A stretch of DNA of 47,388 bases from positions 1-47,388 of the forward strand of contig JAPLQX010000020.1 in assembly GCA_026399435.1 (NCBI GenBank), written 5' to 3'. This DNA comes from Rhodocyclales bacterium. Lineage in GTDB: Bacteria; Pseudomonadota; Gammaproteobacteria; Burkholderiales; Rhodocyclaceae. The notes under the pieces were generated by a model that worked only from the letters and a program-made list of their open reading frames with translations, ran no database searches and was not told the DNA's origin. Below are positions 42,804-47,388 of the stretch, piece by piece (position 1 is the first letter of the stretch; each line of letters starts with the position of its first letter). The position numbers were made by a program, and so were the translations under genes.

Positions 42804-43142
42804 TTACAGCGCGAGCAGCGCATCGATCTTCGCCGCGCAGATGAAGTCGTTTTCCGAGAGGCCGCCAATCGCATGCGTGGTGTAGCTGACCGTGCACTGG
42901 CCCCAGGCGACGGCGAGATCGGGATGGTGATCCTCGCGGTGCGAAATCCAGGCCGTGGCATTCACGAAGGCCATGGTTTCGTAATAGTTCTTGAACTTGT
43001 AGGTCTTGGTGATGAGGGTGCCCTGACGCTGCCAGCCGTCGAGCGTGGCGAGCAGTTCGGCAGCCTCATCGTCGGTGAGCGGCGGCACGCCGCCTTCGCA
43101 GGGTTTGCATTTACCTTTCGACAGGTCGCAGACCATGTTCAT
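42804..43142 (-). CDS. phhB: Pterin-4a-carbinolamine dehydratase
   Basis: PhhB recycles the tetrahydropterin cofactor of phenylalanine hydroxylase. The 112-residue protein has the catalytic HREDHHPDL motif and the VSYTTHAIGGLSENDF block, with a short Cys-containing start (CDLSKGKCKPC). The ATG at 43142 has AAGGAGC upstream; the long frame further upstream runs into the protease gene. It is 11 bases behind the M48 protease stop and abuts rsgA. No phenylalanine hydroxylase gene is in the window. Confidence 0.92.
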   Translation of the reverse strand: MNMVCDLSKGKCKPCEGGVPPLTDDEAAELLATLDGWQRQGTLITKTYKFKNYYETMAFVNATAWISHREDHHPDLAVAWGQCTVSYTTHAIGGLSENDFICAAKIDALLAL

Positions 43143-43153
43143 GAGTGGCTCCT

Positions 43154-44398
43154 TTAGAGTGGTTTCAGCCGCGCAATGCGCTGGCTGGCGGGTGGGTGGG
43201 AATCGTGGAACAGCGAGTGCAGCGGATCGGGGGTCAGCGTCGCGGCATTGTCGCGGTAAAGCTTGACCAGCGCGGCAACGAGATCGGTGGCGGCGGTCTG
43301 TTTGGCGGCATAGGCATCCGCTTCGTATTCGTGGCGGCGCGACAGCGCCGAGGTCAGCGGCGCCAGCGGAAACAGGAAGACCGGCAGCACCATGGAGAAC
43401 AGCAGCAGGCCCATCGCCGTACTGCCGGCGCCGACTCCCAGGCCGGCGAAGAACCACGGCTGATCGATCAGTTGTCCGAGCAGCCAGAGGAAGCCCAGGC
43501 TCAAGGCACCGGAGAGCGCGATGCGCTTGATCACGTGACGGTGGCGAAAATGCCCGAGTTCATGCGCCAGCACGGCTTCGATTTCCTCGGGTGCCAGCTT
43601 TTCCAGCAGGGTATCGAAGAAGACGATGCGCTTGGCGCGGCCGAAGCCGGTGAAATAGGCGTTGCCATGCGCCGAGCGCTTCGAGCCGTCCATGACGAAA
43701 AGGCCCGAGGCGGAGAAGCCGCAGCGGGCGAGCAGGGCTTCGATGCGCTGCTTGAGCGAGCCGTCTTCAAGCGGCGTGAATTTGTTGAACAGCGGCGCGA
43801 TCACCGTCGGGTAGAGGAACAGCACCAGCAGGTTGGTGCCGAGCCAGAGCAGCCAGACATACAGCCACCAGCTCTTGCCCATGACGTCCATCAGCCACAG
43901 CACCGCGAGCAGCAAAGGCCCGCCGATCAGCACGGTGAGCGCGGCGCCCTTGGCCAGATCGGCGAACCACAGCGGCCAGGTCAGCTTGTTGAAGCCGAAG
44001 CGCGCCTCGATGCGAAAGGTGCGATAGAGGCTCGCCGGCAGGCCGATGACGAAGCCGAGCAGGCCGACGCCGGCGAACAGCGCCAGGCCCTGCAGATAGC
44101 CGCTGCCCAGCCAGGCGCGCAGTCCCTGATCGATCAGGTCGAGCACGCCGCCGAGCGTCAGGGCGAGCAGCACGACGGTGTCGACGGCGATCTCGATCAG
44201 GCCGATACGCAGCTTGGCCACCGTGTAGTCGGCGGCCTTGCGATGGTCTTCGAGGTCGATGCGTCCGGCGAAGTCGGACGGCACGCGGTCGCGGTGCGCG
44301 ACGACATGGCGCCGATGCCGGAGGTCGAGCCAGAGCCGGAGCGCCGTGGACGCGGCGAGGACGACGAGAAAAAGCAAACTGAATTGGTATGGGGTCAT
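43154..44398 (-). CDS. M48 membrane metalloprotease (Ste24/CAAX-type)
   Basis: The 414-residue membrane protein has several N-terminal helices, a long internal pair ([13 protein letters not shown] and [18 protein letters not shown]), the zinc motif HELGH at residues 279-283 in [14 protein letters not shown], and the third ligand Glu in [12 protein letters not shown]. This is the Ste24/Oma1 plan for membrane protein quality control. [20 protein letters not shown] is also typical. It is divergent from orn (56 bases) and leads the phhB-rsgA-WYL cluster. Confidence 0.92.
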   Translation of the reverse strand: MTPYQFSLLFLVVLAASTALRLWLDLRHRRHVVAHRDRVPSDFAGRIDLEDHRKAADYTVAKLRIGLIEIAVDTVVLLALTLGGVLDLIDQGLRAWLGSGYLQGLALFAGVGLLGFVIGLPASLYRTFRIEARFGFNKLTWPLWFADLAKGAALTVLIGGPLLLAVLWLMDVMGKSWWLYVWLLWLGTNLLVLFLYPTVIAPLFNKFTPLEDGSLKQRIEALLARCGFSASGLFVMDGSKRSAHGNAYFTGFGRAKRIVFFDTLLEKLAPEEIEAVLAHELGHFRHRHVIKRIALSGALSLGFLWLLGQLIDQPWFFAGLGVGAGSTAMGLLLFSMVLPVFLFPLAPLTSALSRRHEYEADAYAAKQTAATDLVAALVKLYRDNAATLTPDPLHSLFHDSHPPASQRIARLKPL

Positions 44399-44454
44399 GG
44401 GGAGGGGCCTGCTGTGCGAAAATGCGCCGATACGGCAACAGGCTTTGGAAAATT

Positions 44455-45000
44455 ATGGCACAGGATCAAAACGCGCTCGTCTGGCTGGACATGGAAATGA
44501 CCGGCCTCAATCCGGACAATGATCGCATTATCGAGCTGGCGTTGGTTGTCACCAACTCGAATCTCGACATTGTGGCCGAGGCGCCGATCTGGGTCGTTCA
44601 TCAGTCCGATGAGGTGCTGAATGGAATGGATGAGTGGAACACCAAGACGCATGGCCGCTCGGGTCTGGTCCAGCGGGTCAAGGATTCGATTCTCGGCGAA
44701 GCCGAGGTCGAGGCGCAGGCGCTGGAATTTCTGCGCCGTCACGTGCCGCGCGCGACTACGCCGATGTGCGGCAATTCGATTTGTCAGGACCGGCGCTTCA
44801 TGGCGCGCTACATGCCGAAGCTGGAGGACTGGTTTCACTACCGGAACCTCGACGTGTCGACGCTCAAGGAATTGTGCAAGCGCTGGACGCCGGAAGTGGC
44901 GAAGGGATTGAAGAAGCATGGCAAGCACGAGGCGCTGGCGGACGTGCTCGAGTCGATCAACGAGCTCAAGTACTATCGCGAGCACTTTTTAAAGATGTAG
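44455..45000 (+). CDS. orn: Oligoribonuclease
   Basis: Orn degrades 2-5 base RNA remnants and pGpG to mononucleotides and is usually essential. The 181-residue protein has the same length as E. coli Orn and the DEDDh residues, starting with Asp12 and Glu14 in WLDMEMTGL, continuing with [17 protein letters not shown] and the late [21 protein letters not shown]. The ATG at 44455 gives the family start. It converges with the glycosyltransferase gene. Confidence 0.96.
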   Translation: MAQDQNALVWLDMEMTGLNPDNDRIIELALVVTNSNLDIVAEAPIWVVHQSDEVLNGMDEWNTKTHGRSGLVQRVKDSILGEAEVEAQALEFLRRHVPRATTPMCGNSICQDRRFMARYMPKLEDWFHYRNLDVSTLKELCKRWTPEVAKGLKKHGKHEALADVLESINELKYYREHFLKM

Positions 45001-45006
45001 TCGGGC

Positions 45007-46614
45007 TTAGTCCGCCCGCTTGTACAGCCGCAGGCGTTCGCTCTTGTCGCCGGGACGCGATGTCTCGCGCACCAGGGTCCAGCCCGGCAGGGCCTGCTCG
45101 GTGCGCGGTCCGGTCTGCACGATCAGGTGCCGGCAGTCCCTGGCGCGGCTGGCGCCGACGGTGCGGATGCCGTCGAAGTAGTCGAGCGAGGCGCGCTGCG
45201 CCAGCCCGAGGCCGCGCCGGGCGATGCAGCCGGGATGATTGCCCAGCGCATGACGAAAGTCGGCGCTGACGCTACGGTAACTCTTGCCGTAGTCGATCCA
45301 CGGCAGCCAGAGCGCCATCAACAGCAGCCAGATGGTCGTCAGCCCCACGCTCCAGCGCGCGGCCGCGCGCCAGGGCGAGCGCGGTGTGCGCAGCATCACC
45401 GCGATCCAGCCGACACTGACGGCGATGGCCAGCACGATGGCAAGGGCGGACGCCTCGGCAACGAAGCCGGGGGCCGGCTTGGTAAAGTTCTTGGCGACCC
45501 GTGCCGGTTCCCCGGTCAGCATGGCAATGCCGCCCAGCCAGACCAAGCCGGCGACGAGCGTGAAGGTCATCATGCCGAACCAGTCGAAGGCGTTGGCGGC
45601 GCCGCGCCGCAGCCGCCCCGCGCCGGCGGTTGCCAGCAGGATGAGGGGGACCAGTGCGGGCAGCAGCACCGCCGGCCTCGGCGTGTCGGCGAAAAAGATG
45701 AACAAGGCTACCGCGGCGGCGGCCAGAAGCAGGGCGGTAGGCGCCTTGAGCAGATGCCTGCGCTCCAGCCAGAGGCTCCACAGGGCCAATGGCAGGACCG
45801 GCCAGCTGGCCCAGGCCAGCAGTTCGAGATGGTTTCGGCTTACGCCGCCGTGCAGGCTCAGGCTGGCCTGCTCCGCGCTCCACCAGACATCGAACAGGGC
45901 AGGGGCCTGCTGCCACAGCAGGACAGGCCAGGGCAGCATCAGCAGCAGCGCAACCGCGGCTGCTGCCGGCCAGGCGACCAGGCTGCCCCGTATCCGCCAC
46001 GCCGGGTGCAGGGCCAGGATCAGGCCCGTCGCCAGCGGAATGACCACGCTATCGATGCCGACGCCGAGGAAGCCGACGCCTATCCCGGCGCCAAAGATCA
46101 GTCCGCCACGCAGCGGCGCCTGGCGCCAGACCGAGAGACCCCACAAGGAGATCGTCAAGCCGGTAATTGCGACGATGGCCGGTTGGGCCTCGTGCAGGGG
46201 CACCAGCAGGCCCAGGGTGCCGATCGCAAGCAAGGGCGCGGCGAGCGCGGCGCTGGCGCCGAACAGTTGCTGCGCCAGGCGCGAAAGAATCGCGAGAAAG
46301 GCGGCCCCGAACAGAACCGAAGCGAGCCGGGCCGCATCGTGCCAGGGCAGCAGCCATCCCAGCAGCTTGCCGCACAGGGCCGCTACCCAATGATACAAAG
46401 GCGGTGAAACCAGCCACGGGTCGCCGGCGATGCGCGGTACCAGCCAATCGCCCCCGGACATGCCGAAGGCGACACCGAGGTGCATGGCGTCTTCGGCTTT
46501 CCACGGGTCGTGCCCCACGGTTCCGGCCAGCAGCCAGATGGCGCAGAGAAAAAATGTGCCGTAGCGCGCCAGGCGGGGCGCGGGAGCGTGGTCGCGGTCG
46601 GTCAGGTCAGGCAC
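45007..46614 (-). CDS. GT-C family membrane glycosyltransferase (ArnT-like)
   Basis: The 535-residue protein has about 11-12 predicted transmembrane helices and, after the first, the acidic loop GHDPWKAEDAMHLGVAFGM, corresponding to the first periplasmic catalytic loop of ArnT/PMT enzymes. GDWLVPRIAGDPWLVSPPLYHW is a further family block. These enzymes move a sugar from a lipid carrier to lipid A or protein. The acceptor is not known. The sequence at 45256-45280 resembles, in reverse, the dispersed repeat of this window. Confidence 0.8.
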   Translation of the reverse strand: MPDLTDRDHAPAPRLARYGTFFLCAIWLLAGTVGHDPWKAEDAMHLGVAFGMSGGDWLVPRIAGDPWLVSPPLYHWVAALCGKLLGWLLPWHDAARLASVLFGAAFLAILSRLAQQLFGASAALAAPLLAIGTLGLLVPLHEAQPAIVAITGLTISLWGLSVWRQAPLRGGLIFGAGIGVGFLGVGIDSVVIPLATGLILALHPAWRIRGSLVAWPAAAAVALLLMLPWPVLLWQQAPALFDVWWSAEQASLSLHGGVSRNHLELLAWASWPVLPLALWSLWLERRHLLKAPTALLLAAAAVALFIFFADTPRPAVLLPALVPLILLATAGAGRLRRGAANAFDWFGMMTFTLVAGLVWLGGIAMLTGEPARVAKNFTKPAPGFVAEASALAIVLAIAVSVGWIAVMLRTPRSPWRAAARWSVGLTTIWLLLMALWLPWIDYGKSYRSVSADFRHALGNHPGCIARRGLGLAQRASLDYFDGIRTVGASRARDCRHLIVQTGPRTEQALPGWTLVRETSRPGDKSERLRLYKRAD

Positions 46615-46670
46615 GGTGCGAGCTTACCCGGGAAGCGATCGTGGAGGCAGAGTCGATGCGCCGTAAAACA

Positions 46671-46697
46671 AAAGGCAGCCCGCAGGCTGCCCTTTTT
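46671..46697. terminator. Bidirectional intrinsic terminator after rpmE
   Basis: AAAA-GGCAGCC-CGCA-GGCTGCC-CTTTTT: a 7-bp perfect stem with A runs on one side and T runs on the other. It lies 27 bases after the rpmE stop on the minus strand. Confidence 0.9.
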
Positions 46698-46723
46698 GCG
46701 CTGCTCGCTGCGCTGGCGCAGAT

Positions 46724-46933
46724 TCAGGCCGCCTTCTTGCTGTACTTCTGACGGAAACGCTCGACGCGTCCGGCGGTGTCGACGATCTTCTGCTTGCCGG
46801 TATAGAACGGGTGGCAGGCGGAGCAGACTTCGATATGCAGCGGCTTGATGCTGGTGGATTGAGTCGTGAACTTGTTGCCGCAACTGCAGGTAACTTCAAT
46901 TTCGGCGTACTTCGGGTGGATGGCGTCTTTCAT
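46724..46933 (-). CDS. rpmE: 50S ribosomal protein L31, zinc-binding form
   Basis: The 69-residue protein has the zinc-type L31 signature, Cys16 and Cys18 in VTCSCGNKF and CSAC with [20 protein letters not shown]. This is the C+ form used when zinc is plentiful. It follows rho on the same strand with 89 bases between, the usual order in betaproteobacteria, and is followed by a strong terminator. Confidence 0.97.
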   Translation of the reverse strand: MKDAIHPKYAEIEVTCSCGNKFTTQSTSIKPLHIEVCSACHPFYTGKQKIVDTAGRVERFRQKYSKKAA

Positions 46934-47022
46934 TTCGATGTCCTTTCAGTTGCTGGCGCGGTTCGTGGGTTTGGCGGACCGACAGAACGCGGCATTATCC
47001 GCTAATTTACAGCTATGCGCAA

Positions 47023-47388
<366 letters not shown>

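Noticed and set aside
43145..44500. Open frame opposite the M48 protease
   Set aside because: It is antisense to a clear HELGH protease and has low-complexity Gln/Glu/Arg composition.

Overview
This is GC-rich DNA from a betaproteobacterium. The gene neighbourhoods (orn / M48 protease / phhB / rsgA, rho-rpmE, a lexA-imuA-imuB-dnaE2 mutasome, a phasin, a CtaA-type heme protein) fit Rhodocyclales or a close relative; that placement is inference from gene content, not from a marker gene. Islands of visibly lower GC (2-880 and 36151-36952) point to acquired DNA.

Layout. 2-880: 3' end of an unrecognised AT-richer gene. 1201-10283: an SOS mutagenesis locus. lexA-imuA-imuB carries one perfect SOS box and dnaE2 carries a second, but the two parts are separated by a phasin, a fadD-type ligase and a methyltransferase. 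10317-12797: a PaeR7I/XhoI-type restriction endonuclease and its N6-adenine methylase, followed by an 87-bp relic of another dnaE2. 13106-16935: a DHH phosphoesterase, msrB divergent from an ECF sigma / zinc anti-sigma / Cys-rich protein operon, and a HAD phosphatase. 17000-25598: a glycerol-3-phosphate locus made of a GlpC/HdrD-like Fe-S protein, GlpA, GlpB and, convergent, the UgpBAEC importer. The ugpE 3' end carries a deletion. 25839-29149: malic enzyme, a DUF4126 membrane protein and a CtaA/COX15 protein.

29390-32034 is an uncharacterised three-gene unit: a lipase-like alpha/beta hydrolase, a small exported protein and a two-helix membrane protein. 32041-36037 is a run of toxin-antitoxin modules and orphan antitoxins, with a 25-bp repeat behind most of them; two copies sit in a larger duplicated hairpin element. 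A vapBC pair follows at 38151-38788 and again has a divergent repeat copy downstream. Between them lie an EamA permease, two AT-rich unknown genes and a cytosolic 5'-nucleotidase.

38832-47388 is mostly housekeeping: a frameshifted solute-binding lipoprotein, an exported metallo-hydrolase, a WYL regulator, rsgA, phhB, an M48 protease, orn, a GT-C glycosyltransferase, rpmE and the 3' part of rho.

The most interesting signals are the repeat-linked toxin-antitoxin array with two apparently leaderless promoters, the same repeat core inside unrelated coding genes, the unknown hydrolase operon, the dnaE2 relic beyond the restriction system, and the GlpAB locus using an atypical Fe-S partner. No tRNA, rRNA, CRISPR array or complete insertion sequence was seen.
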